Shown piece by piece: positions 26,642 to 35,062 of a stretch of 47,680 bases of DNA (within the stretch, counting starts at the first letter, position 1; every line of letters starts with the position of its first letter). Location: the NCBI GenBank assembly GCA_945787655.1, contig CALZIJ010000014.1, positions 1 to 47,680 on the forward strand, given 5' to 3'. This stretch comes from Nitrospiria bacterium (GTDB taxonomy: Bacteria > Nitrospirota > Nitrospiria > SBBL01 > JAADHI01). Made by a program: the position numbers and the translations under genes. The notes beneath the pieces were generated by a model, which was not told the DNA's origin, did not search any database, and worked only from the letters and a program-made list of their open reading frames with translations.

Positions 26642-26643
26642 GT

Positions 26644-27084
26644 TTAAAATTGCCACTGCCTTAACATGGCAGCGATAAACACGATGATTAAGCCCACGGC
26701 GAGACTCATTTTCGCATAGATTAAACTGGGGATTTTATCGGGGTGATCTTCATCGGCCGGCCGAATAAGACTAAAAAGTGGAAAAGCCGCCAAGCCAACG
26801 ATTAAAAACACCTTAACCGCAAGGGCCGAGATATAACCGGGGGGGATTTCTTCATATCCCGCGCGTCTTACCCCGAAATTCATTCCCCCGGTGATCACGA
26901 GAACCAAAAGGGACAAGAGCGAAATTTTTGTAAAGCGTCTGGATATTTTTAAAAGTAACCCGTGTGATGGATCTTCAGGTTTGATAAAAGGAATCAAGAA
27001 AAAAACTTGGAAGGCATTTCCGCCGATCCAAATGATGACCGAAACAAGATGTAACCAGTGATTAACGACTGCAAAAGAATTCAT
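26644..27084 (-). CDS. CopD-like four-helix membrane protein
   Basis: A 146-residue integral membrane protein with four predicted helices. The first helix carries NHWLHLVSVIIWIGG, the His-containing pattern of CopD-like and related putative haem or copper membrane proteins. Other features are a conserved-looking LVITGGMNFG in helix two and a basic LLRQWQF end. The start at 27084 is supported by GAGGTG. It follows the PCP_red operon on the same strand after about 70 nt, so a haem or redox link is possible. The exact family is uncertain; it could bind haem or copper, or neither. Confidence 0.7.
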   Translation of the reverse strand: MNSFAVVNHWLHLVSVIIWIGGNAFQVFFLIPFIKPEDPSHGLLLKISRRFTKISLLSLLVLVITGGMNFGVRRAGYEEIPPGYISALAVKVFLIVGLAAFPLFSLIRPADEDHPDKIPSLIYAKMSLAVGLIIVFIAAMLRQWQF

Positions 27085-27156
27085 AGCACCTCACAAAGAA
27101 ATTGATATGCGTGTGAACGGACATTCAATGCTGCAGCCTCAGGCCGCCAGGGATGT

Positions 27157-28149
27157 TCACATCTTTTTAGAAGAGGGATCTTTTAAATAATCTTTCATAC
27201 GCTCAAGCATTTCTTCATCGATCAACCCGATGTTTCCTTTTGTTTCCATATAGGATTTGATGTCATCCAGACGTTTTGAGGCCTCTGTGTTGTTTTGAAG
27301 ACGACGGATTTTTTCTTTGGCATCTTCGAAGCCGTCAAAAGTCATTTCATCATAACCAAAGGTTCTCAGTCGTTTCATGGCCTTCATCATGGCTTCATTC
27401 CTGAAGGTGGTTAAGTGTTCCGAGCCAATCGTGGTCAGACCCATTTTCCGGGCTCGGCGTTCGGCGGCTTTTTTAATCCCGCTTCGAACAAAATCCGGAG
27501 AGGTCATGAGTCGCTTTTCGGCTTCAACACTCCATTTTATGTCGCTTTTAGGAGAATCCCATATTTGGGTGGCCGCTGCCAAATCGATCCGTTTGATGCC
27601 GAGTTCACGGGCCAAATCTTCCGCATCATTTTTGAGCATGTCACGGACAAAGTCGCGGGCCATTTCAGGGGATTCCGCAATTTTTTGCTCCAAGCGCACA
27701 GTTGCGGCATCGGTCCATTCAATATCTGATTCGGGTTTCTCTTCTTTGACATCCCCTAAAGCTTCTGCTTTTTTCAGCAGTTCCATATCGACTTCGAGAT
27801 GACCACGCTCCAGGGCCACTTCTTCGGCAATTTTTCGAATCATGCCTCGCATAAATTCAGGGACCGTTTCAAGCCGTTCCTGGGCTTCGCGTGTCCAGGC
27901 CAGTGTTTTGGTCTCCACACCCGCAGCCGCATGGGCCGCCCCCGTGCCTTCCGCTGCCATCGGGGTCATCATTTTGTCCTTAAACTGGGCGAGGACTTCA
28001 TCCGTAATGACCGTGATGCCCAGCTCTGTGGCCTTTTTTTCCGAGAGATTACGGACCATTTTCCGCAAGAAAAAAGGGGCTTTTTTTAATCGCGCTTCGG
28101 CCTCAGGTGTCCATGTAATTGTCGATTGTTCTTTTTTTGATCCAAACAT
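27157..28149 (-). CDS. Tandem PCP_red-domain protein (four copies)
   Basis: A 330-residue soluble protein built of four copies of the PCP_red-like module, the small helical domain known from the C-terminus of the light-independent protochlorophyllide reductase B subunit. Copies begin ITWTPEAEARLKKAPFFLRK (residue 11), LAWTREAQERLETVPEFM (83), IEWTDAATVRLEQ (143) and IKWSVEAEKRLMTSPDFVR (204); each has W-[ST]-x-E/D-A...RL...P-x-F-x-R, a helix, and usually an ...I(T)xEVL-type end. The tail (about 250-330) is charged and helical. No cysteine, signal peptide or catalytic motif is visible. It follows the radical SAM gene by 11 nt with a GAGGTG ribosome site. Function unknown; tetrapyrrole or electron-transfer scaffold is the working idea. 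Confidence 0.85.
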   Translation of the reverse strand: MFGSKKEQSTITWTPEAEARLKKAPFFLRKMVRNLSEKKATELGITVITDEVLAQFKDKMMTPMAAEGTGAAHAAAGVETKTLAWTREAQERLETVPEFMRGMIRKIAEEVALERGHLEVDMELLKKAEALGDVKEEKPESDIEWTDAATVRLEQKIAESPEMARDFVRDMLKNDAEDLARELGIKRIDLAAATQIWDSPKSDIKWSVEAEKRLMTSPDFVRSGIKKAAERRARKMGLTTIGSEHLTTFRNEAMMKAMKRLRTFGYDEMTFDGFEDAKEKIRRLQNNTEASKRLDDIKSYMETKGNIGLIDEEMLERMKDYLKDPSSKKM

Positions 28150-28160
28150 GTTCGCACCTC

Positions 28161-29552
28161 TTATTTCTTTTCCGGAGTGCTGGCTTCAGGTACGCCACGA
28201 TCAAACTCCGTAAAATTAAAACGCCTGCCCATGCGAACCTCTGCCTGCTCGCGCACGGTTTGCATGACTTCCGGCGTAATCAATTGAATGTTATTTTCTT
28301 TGGCATAACGCTCGACTCCGCTTGAAACCATGCCTCGTGCAAATGAGGGTAAACCTTTGAGGCGTTCAAGTGAAGCAGGGCTCCATTCCAGGGTCATTTT
28401 TACTTCCAGCCCGAATGTTTGTTCTGTTCCCAGGGTAATTTTTTCTCCACCATATTCTCCGGGCTGGTAATCACAGGCCGGATCTTCAGCCAGGTAATCA
28501 TCGTGAGCGGCATAGGCCCGGCAGCGGCACCCGCCACACATTTCTGAAAATTCACAATCCCCGCAGCGGCCGCCCAATACAGGATCTCTCAGATCATTTA
28601 ATACAGGAGAGGTTTCCCATATTTCGTCAAAGGATTTTTCCCTGAGATTCCCTGCCGTGACCGGCATGTACGGGCAGGGTGTAATATCCCCGGAGGGGGT
28701 AATGCGACAATAATATTTTCCGGCGGGGCAGCTGCCCTGTGCGTAATTCTTGAGTAAGGCGGAGTCGGGGTCGAGATCATAAATCACTCGTCGGAAATGA
28801 GGTGCGCATTTTGCTCGGAGAATCAGGCCATGACTTTCTCCTGCAGAAGAGGTCCAGGGATCGTCGTAAGAGGTAAAAAGTGATTTTTCTTCGGCAGCGC
28901 TTTGTGTCCCTACGCCTTGAGCACGGGCAAGATAGCTTGAAATTTCCCGATACTGTCTGGGGGTGATGTCCTCAATGCCCTCACCTCGTCCGGTTTTAAC
29001 AAGAAAGAAAAAGTTCAGTACCTTGGCGCCTAAATCGCGTGACAGGTCAATCATTTTGGGTATTTCTGAAACATTCCACTCCATTACACTCATATGAATG
29101 GAGAAATCCAGACCCTCTTCCTTGAGAAAGTTGATTCCCCGGATTGCATTTGACCAGGCATTGGGAAGCTGACGAAATCGGTCATGTTTGACCGGATCGA
29201 CAGAATCAAGACTAATTGAAGCGCCTTGCAGACCACTTTCCCGCATTCTTCGGGCTTCGGTTTTGCCCAAGAGCACACCGTTCGTTCCAAGTACGCAGGT
29301 AAAGCCTTTATCCGAGCCGTAGGAAGCGATATCAAAGATATCTTTCCTCACTAAAGGCTCGCCGCCGGTGAGAATCAAAAAGACATTGGGATTGACTTTT
29401 TCAATGTCGTCCATCACCGTGAAACATTCTTCGGTTGTTAAATCACCGGAGACATCGGCATTCGGGAATCCGCTGATATAACAGTGGGTGCAAAACAGGT
29501 TACACCGCTGGGTCAGATTCCACGATACAGAATAGGCTTGATAAGAGGGCAT
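28161..29552 (-). CDS. Radical SAM-SPASM protein (NirJ/AhbD-like) with C-terminal PCP_red domain
   Basis: A 463-residue radical SAM enzyme. The N-terminal cluster motif CNLFCTHCYISG (CX3CX2C, about residues 17-28) and the GGEP motif LILTGGEPLVRKDIFDIASY are followed by a SPASM region rich in cysteines (CPAGKYYCRITPSGDITPCP, then GGRCGDCEFSEMCGGCRCRA and a final DPAC). This pattern resembles NirJ and AhbD, which trim tetrapyrrole side chains in haem d1 and haem synthesis. A PCP_red module (TLEWSPASLERLKGLPSFAR, about residues 393-440) is fused at the C-terminus. ATG overlaps the stop of the preceding gene as TAATG. The substrate may be a tetrapyrrole, but peptide-modifying SPASM enzymes look similar. 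Confidence 0.88.
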   Translation of the reverse strand: MPSYQAYSVSWNLTQRCNLFCTHCYISGFPNADVSGDLTTEECFTVMDDIEKVNPNVFLILTGGEPLVRKDIFDIASYGSDKGFTCVLGTNGVLLGKTEARRMRESGLQGASISLDSVDPVKHDRFRQLPNAWSNAIRGINFLKEEGLDFSIHMSVMEWNVSEIPKMIDLSRDLGAKVLNFFFLVKTGRGEGIEDITPRQYREISSYLARAQGVGTQSAAEEKSLFTSYDDPWTSSAGESHGLILRAKCAPHFRRVIYDLDPDSALLKNYAQGSCPAGKYYCRITPSGDITPCPYMPVTAGNLREKSFDEIWETSPVLNDLRDPVLGGRCGDCEFSEMCGGCRCRAYAAHDDYLAEDPACDYQPGEYGGEKITLGTEQTFGLEVKMTLEWSPASLERLKGLPSFARGMVSSGVERYAKENNIQLITPEVMQTVREQAEVRMGRRFNFTEFDRGVPEASTPEKK

Positions 29553-32254
29553 TAAAATCCCTGACTGCGCATGGCTTCAACCCAACGCTCTGTCACTTCA
29601 TTTAACATCTCGACAGTCACTTTCCCCAGGCCTTTTTCATCGGCACAGGCTTCGATTTCCTGAACCACAGTGCCCCGGACAAATGAAGGAATGGCGGAAA
29701 TGCGGGAAATCGCTTCATCTTCCCAGGAAAGCCGACGTTCCACTTTTTTTGAAACCTGCGCCCACTGCGTATATTTGTCATGAACGACCGAGGGATCAAT
29801 TTTCCGAATCCCTTTTTTTCGCGCATCTGCTTCAATTCGCCAACGCGTCATCTCCCGCATAAAACCTTCCGGGATTTCCCCCAAAATGGCGGTTGCGGTG
29901 TCGGTCCAATGCATTGGGGCATCATCTTTTAAAGGGCTTTCCTTTCGTTCCAGTTTCAAGGCATATTCCCCGCCCGCTCCACACAGTGAACATTGTTGGG
30001 GCGAAGTTTGCTCCGTAATCAGGCTGCATACCATACAGATAAAATAGTCGATTTCTTCCTGCATTAGCATAAAACTGCCTTTTTTTGCTTCACAAATTGG
30101 ACAGTGTTCGGGAACCTGCCGAACCACGTGGCCGCACATGCCGCAGAAATGAAGGGTATCTTTTGGATTCTGGTCTGGCGTCTCATCGCCAGACATTAAA
30201 GCCATTTTCTGTTTGATTTCTGCCAAACTGGTGGCTCCGGAAAGTACGTCTTCCATTTCCTGGGTGGCTTTTGCTATGCCGGCTTCGGCAACGTCCAGAG
30301 TAATGTGTTTGATATGATTTGAAAAAGCATAGTTTTCAATATGCTGCCGTGTTGCATCCCGCATGAAACCCACTGGGACACGGTCCAAACGATCTTTTCC
30401 TTCATCACTCCAGGTGAATTGCGGTGTCGCAGGTTCCGGTTTTTCCGGCGCGGCCTGTGGCGTTTCCTTTGCCGTTTGAGGTTGTTCTACTGCTTTTGAA
30501 ATGGCTTTGGCGGCCATTTCCACGTTTTCTTCCAAGTCTTCATCCAGTCCTTTAATCATTCGGATGGCGAATTCATTTGAAATGGTGGTAAATCCCATTT
30601 TTCGGGCAGTTTTTTCTACTTTTGCCTTGGCTCGCCGCCGTTCAAATCCGGCGGGAACGGCCCGAAGGGTATTTTTTGCGTCTTCTGTCCAGTTTAAAGG
30701 AACGCCGTCATAACCCACTTCTAGAGAAAGTCCACCTTCAGCCTTGGCCGCTGATTCAAAAAGAGATTTGTCCAGGAATTGAAACGCTTCGCCATCCGCG
30801 CTGCAGATCGGGCAGGCGACCGGCTTGGTGCCCTTCGCGGTGTACCCGCAATTTCCACAGACATGGAAATCCTGTTTCGCTTTTTCCTCGTAGCTTTCTG
30901 CCCGTTCGGTATCGCGGTCTTTCACAATGTCGGTCATCATCCCTGCGATACCGCCGCTCCTCAGGCTTTCGGCCACTGCGTCGTCCGCTTTCATTTTATT
31001 GCGGTCGATGCCTTTTTCATCCAGGACTTTCCCCATGTTTTTCATCATATCGATGGAGGACTGCGGCAGGATTTCCCCCATTGCGCCGTCGACCACCGAA
31101 TTGGTGATGATGGAGTAGCCTTTTTCAACCGCATAGCGGTAAACGGCGGTTTTGGCCACGCCGCGCGCAAAAATCGGAACTTTTTCCATGCGTTTGGAGG
31201 CCTCTTCCGTCCAGGCGACCGTGTATTCGGCGATGGCATCGATGGGCGGCATATAGGTTTTGTTGGAAATCAATACATTGCACGGAGCCATGCGGATGAG
31301 GTTTTCAGAATTACTACCGACGTCCATTTCACTATCCGAGTGGACGCCGATTCGACCGACCACTAAAAGCCAGGGTTTTTCCTTTTTAATATATTGCAGA
31401 ACTTTTTCAAAAGGTTTCCCGTCCAAAAGCGAGGTGCTGATTTTTACGCCTTCTTCTTCGGCCATTTTTGTGCAGACCTCAAGGTGGGACTGGTAAATCT
31501 TTGCCAAACCGGAATCAATGACGTCTTCGTGCAGTTTTTCCTGTTCTTTAAAACGGAAGACTTTCCCTGCTTCTTCGTTTAAAACGCCTGAGATGGAGTT
31601 AAACACAGCATAGTGGTAATACGGGTCAAAGGCCGAAACAACATCTAAAGGCAGGTCATAAGCCTTCGCCATGGCCAGCGCGGTCTTAAATCCGCCAAAG
31701 GAATGGTGGCTTCCGTCCACGGCCACGACAATTTTCCTTAAACTTTTCGGGACGTCAGAAGTGGGTTCTTTGACCACGAAGATATCGGATTTTCGCACCC
31801 GGCGGATGGTCCGCTCGGTCACACTGCCGATCATGCTTTCTTTCACCGCGCCGACGCCCAGGGCGCCTAAAATCACGAGATCGTAGCCATTTTTAACGAT
31901 GTCTTCAACCAGAACCTTGTAGTTTTTGCCTTCAAGGGAAACACGCTCAACGGGGACATTGCTCTCGCTTGCTTTTTGATCAATAATGTCGAGGTAAGAA
32001 TCCGTAATAATTTCCAGTCCGCGTGTAATTAAGGAATCATGTATCTTCCGTTGGCGCTCCAGTTCGTTTTCATCATGATATTCTTCCGGAAGCCCCGCTT
32101 CCATCTGTTTAAAGCGCTTGTCATGCAGTTTTGCCGCATAGGCATGGCTGCCAATCACTTTCGAACCGAACTGCTGGGCCAACATCATTCCGACGTCGAT
32201 GGCCGTGTTCGAAAAATCCGAGTTGTCCACCGGAATATAGATTGATTTATACAT
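29552..32254 (-). CDS. Usp-Usp / PCP_red / rubredoxin-like mosaic protein
   Basis: A 900-residue mosaic. Two universal-stress domains (about residues 1-160 and 165-325), each with the ATP-binding GxxGx9GS pattern (GALGVGAVKESMIGSVTE; GRIGVHSDSEMDVGSNSE). Then PCP_red 1 (about 339-395), a CxxC...CxxC rubredoxin-like knuckle (CGNCGY...CPIC, about 461-495), PCP_red 2 (about 516-565), PCP_red 3 (about 610-660), knuckle 2 (CGMCGH...CPIC, about 699-730), knuckle 3 (CMVC...CSLC, about 736-770), PCP_red 4 (about 779-825) and PCP_red 5 (about 840-890). The knuckles could bind Fe or Zn, so it may be an electron carrier or ATP-gated scaffold. First gene of the operon, with a sigma-70 promoter upstream. 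I know no characterised protein of this layout. Confidence 0.85.
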   Translation of the reverse strand: MYKSIYIPVDNSDFSNTAIDVGMMLAQQFGSKVIGSHAYAAKLHDKRFKQMEAGLPEEYHDENELERQRKIHDSLITRGLEIITDSYLDIIDQKASESNVPVERVSLEGKNYKVLVEDIVKNGYDLVILGALGVGAVKESMIGSVTERTIRRVRKSDIFVVKEPTSDVPKSLRKIVVAVDGSHHSFGGFKTALAMAKAYDLPLDVVSAFDPYYHYAVFNSISGVLNEEAGKVFRFKEQEKLHEDVIDSGLAKIYQSHLEVCTKMAEEEGVKISTSLLDGKPFEKVLQYIKKEKPWLLVVGRIGVHSDSEMDVGSNSENLIRMAPCNVLISNKTYMPPIDAIAEYTVAWTEEASKRMEKVPIFARGVAKTAVYRYAVEKGYSIITNSVVDGAMGEILPQSSIDMMKNMGKVLDEKGIDRNKMKADDAVAESLRSGGIAGMMTDIVKDRDTERAESYEEKAKQDFHVCGNCGYTAKGTKPVACPICSADGEAFQFLDKSLFESAAKAEGGLSLEVGYDGVPLNWTEDAKNTLRAVPAGFERRRAKAKVEKTARKMGFTTISNEFAIRMIKGLDEDLEENVEMAAKAISKAVEQPQTAKETPQAAPEKPEPATPQFTWSDEGKDRLDRVPVGFMRDATRQHIENYAFSNHIKHITLDVAEAGIAKATQEMEDVLSGATSLAEIKQKMALMSGDETPDQNPKDTLHFCGMCGHVVRQVPEHCPICEAKKGSFMLMQEEIDYFICMVCSLITEQTSPQQCSLCGAGGEYALKLERKESPLKDDAPMHWTDTATAILGEIPEGFMREMTRWRIEADARKKGIRKIDPSVVHDKYTQWAQVSKKVERRLSWEDEAISRISAIPSFVRGTVVQEIEACADEKGLGKVTVEMLNEVTERWVEAMRSQGF

Positions 32255-32323
32255 GGATTAAACTCCCCCCTTTTAAACTCATTTGATTCTTAAACAACAT
32301 GGCATTGTGAGAAAAATTGTGGG

Positions 32324-32353
32324 ATTATACCACTCTATCCGGTTTTATGACAA
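32324..32353 (-). promoter_or_regulatory. Sigma-70-type promoter of the Usp/PCP_red operon
   Basis: Read on the minus strand: TTGTCA (32353-32348), an 18-bp spacer and a perfect TATAAT (32329-32324). The expected transcription start is near 32317, giving a leader of about 63 nt before the ATG at 32254. A GGGGGAG ribosome site precedes that ATG. This places one clear housekeeping promoter before the three PCP_red genes. Confidence 0.65.
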
Positions 32354-32459
32354 GTCCTTATTCCCAAGGTATCAGGCTCTGATTTTGAGAAATTAAAACG
32401 CAATATTTTGTCTGTCCGAAAATGAAACACGGAGGGAGAGAAAGCCATATATTTTACTT

Positions 32460-32488
32460 TTGTGTGATTCACAGTTCGTATTTATAAT
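32460..32488 (+). promoter_or_regulatory. Sigma-70-type promoter of the TonB-receptor gene with an embedded palindrome
   Basis: TTGTGT (32460-32465), a 17-bp spacer and a perfect TATAAT (32483-32488). Inside the spacer lies TGTGA-T-TCACA (32463-32473), a perfect inverted repeat that could be an operator half-site pair; its one-base centre differs from the six-base spacing of CRP/FNR sites. Transcription would begin close to 32495, immediately ahead of or within the hairpin at 32492-32525. Divergent from the Usp/PCP_red promoter, about 130 bp away. Confidence 0.55.
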
Positions 32489-32491
32489 ACA

Positions 32492-32525
32492 AGCCCATGC
32501 GCCGCGGATGCGGCAAGCGCGGGCT
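32492..32525 (+). other. G/C-rich 5'-leader hairpin before the TonB receptor gene
   Basis: AGCCC (32492-32496) pairs with GGGCT (32521-32525), and nested inside is GCCGC-GGAT-GCGGC, a perfect 5-bp stem with a 4-base loop. It sits in an otherwise A/T-rich leader right at the predicted transcription start, about 35 nt before the gene. It could stabilise the transcript's 5' end or be part of a leader control element. I find no cobalamin-riboswitch core here. Confidence 0.4.
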
Positions 32526-32559
32526 CAAGCGGGATGGAGATCATATTGGTGGTTAGAGC

Positions 32560-34479
32560 ATGAGGTATTTTCTGCATATATTCGGTTTTTTCGTTATTTT
32601 GTTTAGGTTTTCAATCGGACCTGAATTGTTTGCCGAAGAAGCGCCGACCCCCATGATGGAGCCGATTGTTGTCACTGCCTCGCGTCTGCCTGCTCCGCAT
32701 TCTACAACATCCGCAAATAGTACCGTAATAACCCGGGAGGAAATTGAGGCGCGGCAGCCCAGGACGATCATGGATTTATTAAGGCAGGTTCCCGGACTTC
32801 ATGTGGACCAGCCCGGCGGCCGGGGCGGAGTGAGTTCGGTATATCTTAGGGGCAGCGACCCAAACTTTGTCGTGGTGTTGATCGACGGGATTAAAATGAA
32901 CGACCCGACAAACAGCCGGGGCGGTTCTTTTGATTTTTCAACGATTGATCCAGAGAGTGTCGCGCGCATCGAGATTATCCATGGTCCGTTGACATCTGTT
33001 TATGGGTCAGATGCCTTGGGCGGCGTCATCCATATTATCACCTCAGAGGGCGGAAAAACCCCTGAAACGCAAGTGACGGTGAAAAGCGGAACAAAAGATG
33101 ATTATTACGCCGGTCTCAACACACAGGCGGTGTTTGGCCGGGCAGAAGGGGCTTTTCAGTTTTCTGTAGAGGACGATGGCACATTGACGTCCGGCAGCGC
33201 ATTTTCCTCGAAAAATGTTCACGGGAATTTGCGTTTTTCCCCGGTAAAGTTGGCCTGGTTAAACCTCGTGTTGCGATACAATGAAAGCCGGGGAGAACGT
33301 TTTCCCGATGACAGTGGCGGACCCGCCTTTGCCGTACTGCGTGGAAGGGATTTGCGGGACGTTTCCTCATGGACTGCAGGCTTAAGCCTGGGAAGGGATT
33401 TTTCTCCACGGTGGTCACAACAGGGAAAGGTCAGTTTTTATCAACGGAATGAGGATACCGTTTCTCCCGGAGTTGCGCCGGGTGCGCGCGATCCATTCGG
33501 CATTCCCCCAAACCGCAGCGACAACCGGTTTGAGCGGCTTGAGGTCCAGTGGTATTCTGTTTTTAATCCGGGGAACCGATGGCAGTTTGTTGTCGGGGCA
33601 AACCTTCAATCCGAAAAAGGGGAAAGTCAGGGGGCTTTGGATTTTGGGGGAGGGCCGGTTCCCAATCGTTTTAAGGCGGACCGGGAAGTTGTGGCCGGTT
33701 TTTTTGAAACAGGACTTGAAATTTCAGAAAATGTGAACCTGGAGGGTGGTTTCAGGGTAGACGACCCTGAAGGTTTTGATCTCCAGTTTTCCCCCCGCCT
33801 GGGGTTTTCATATGGGCTTGAATCGACAAAAACCACGATAAAAGCGAATTGGAGTAAAGGGTTTAAGCTTCCCAGTTTTTTTGCCTTGGGCCACCCTGTT
33901 GTGGGTAATGCCTCACTTGTGCCGGAGACCAGCCGGAGCGCTGAAGCCGGAGTGACACAGAAACTTTTTTCATCCCGGTTGGTGCTGCGCGGAACGTATT
34001 TTACGAGCCGGTATTATAACCTGATTGATTTGCAGGAAGGGCCGCCGCCAATCCTGGTCAATCGGTCCGAGGTCAAAACAGAGGGGTTTGAAGCGGGTGT
34101 TGTTTTTCAGGTGAATTCTTTTCTTACGATGGACGGCCATATCAGCTACGTAAAATCCGAAATCGAAGGGTCGGATGAGGTGTTACGTAACCGCCCAAAG
34201 TGGCGTGGGGGCCTTAAAACCCGCGTTAATGTCTCCGGGGATTTTTTGGCCGCACTGGATCTTTTATATGTCGGCCGTGTTCATGATTCCTCAATTCCGA
34301 CCGGAGACCGACGCCTGGATGACTATGTGCGTGTCGATCTGGCGGGTCTGTGGCGGGTATCCGAGAATTGGCAGTTTTCAGGATCATTGGATAATGTCTT
34401 TGATGCCGACTATGACGAAGCCCTTGGTTTTCCCGCACCTGGAATTCGCCTCTATTTGGGATTGCGCTATTCTATCTAA
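32560..34479 (+). CDS. TonB-dependent outer-membrane receptor (BtuB-like)
   Basis: A 639-residue outer-membrane transporter. After a signal peptide (to about residue 25) comes a TonB-box-like EPIVVTASRLP, then the plug domain with ITREEIEARQPRTIMDLLRQ, GRGGVSSVYLRGSDPNFVVV, and the classic IEIIHGPLTSVYGSDALGGV with IHIIT. The beta-barrel runs from about residue 160 to the C-terminus, which ends GIRLYLGLRYSI with a terminal aromatic-rich strand. Length and plug phrases are closest to BtuB-like vitamin B12 receptors, but substrate is not proven and no B12 riboswitch is seen. The next gene encodes a haem lipoprotein, so haem or a metal chelate is an alternative cargo. Confidence 0.9.
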   Translation: MRYFLHIFGFFVILFRFSIGPELFAEEAPTPMMEPIVVTASRLPAPHSTTSANSTVITREEIEARQPRTIMDLLRQVPGLHVDQPGGRGGVSSVYLRGSDPNFVVVLIDGIKMNDPTNSRGGSFDFSTIDPESVARIEIIHGPLTSVYGSDALGGVIHIITSEGGKTPETQVTVKSGTKDDYYAGLNTQAVFGRAEGAFQFSVEDDGTLTSGSAFSSKNVHGNLRFSPVKLAWLNLVLRYNESRGERFPDDSGGPAFAVLRGRDLRDVSSWTAGLSLGRDFSPRWSQQGKVSFYQRNEDTVSPGVAPGARDPFGIPPNRSDNRFERLEVQWYSVFNPGNRWQFVVGANLQSEKGESQGALDFGGGPVPNRFKADREVVAGFFETGLEISENVNLEGGFRVDDPEGFDLQFSPRLGFSYGLESTKTTIKANWSKGFKLPSFFALGHPVVGNASLVPETSRSAEAGVTQKLFSSRLVLRGTYFTSRYYNLIDLQEGPPPILVNRSEVKTEGFEAGVVFQVNSFLTMDGHISYVKSEIEGSDEVLRNRPKWRGGLKTRVNVSGDFLAALDLLYVGRVHDSSIPTGDRRLDDYVRVDLAGLWRVSENWQFSGSLDNVFDADYDEALGFPAPGIRLYLGLRYSI

Positions 34480-34597
34480 TTTTGTAACCGGCTGATTTTG
34501 AGACCGGGACGAGGGGTGTCTTTGAAAATTGAAACACACCGCCGCAAGCTGTATAGTGGGTTTAGGCTGGCGCAGCCGGGTAGAATTGAGGAGGAGT

Positions 34598-35047
34598 ATG
34601 ACCATCACAGATCCGGGAAGGTGGATGAAGGCCTTCATGATTATTCTTGGGGGTATGATATTGGGGTGTAATGCTAATATCACGAAAGAAATTCGCCGCC
34701 ATACCTATCCACCGGAATTTAATTACACGACTGAAAAAGAACTGAAGTCGACAATGTGGCGGCTGGCGGCCCAGGTGAAAAAACTCGACGAGGTCATGGT
34801 CACGCTGAATACGGCCCCGGAGCAGCGGCGGCGCGGGGTTATCCAGGTGCTTAAAGACATGGAAACAATCAGCAAAACCCTGGGACCCGAAGGCTGGCCG
34901 GGCAATCACCCCAAGGTCTCCAGAAACATCACTAAATTCAGAAGTGACCTTGTTGCAGCCCGCCGCGCACTGGAAACGGACCCGCCTGTTTATTATTTGG
35001 CCGGAACAATTTCCGGGGCCTGCTCTCATTGCCATGGGACGAAATAG
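34598..35047 (+). CDS. c'-like monohaem cytochrome lipoprotein
   Basis: A 149-residue exported protein. The track ORF begins upstream at 34529, but ATG 34598 follows GAGGAGGAG directly and opens a proper signal peptide ending in the lipobox MILGC. The mature part is a helical bundle with EKELKSTMWRLAAQVKKLDE and a single haem motif, CSHCH, right at the C-terminus (five residues from the end). A four-helix bundle with C-terminal CXXCH is the layout of cytochrome c'/c-556-type proteins. It follows the TonB receptor by about 120 nt. It could bind small ligands such as NO or shuttle electrons; this is inference from the fold. Confidence 0.85.
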   Translation: MTITDPGRWMKAFMIILGGMILGCNANITKEIRRHTYPPEFNYTTEKELKSTMWRLAAQVKKLDEVMVTLNTAPEQRRRGVIQVLKDMETISKTLGPEGWPGNHPKVSRNITKFRSDLVAARRALETDPPVYYLAGTISGACSHCHGTK

Positions 35048-35062
35048 GGTTTTCCATCCGGG

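Noticed and set aside
32255-32559. Cobalamin riboswitch before the BtuB-like receptor
   Set aside because: The B12-box core (GCCACTG type) and its accessory stems are absent; the leader after the predicted start is only about 65 nt.
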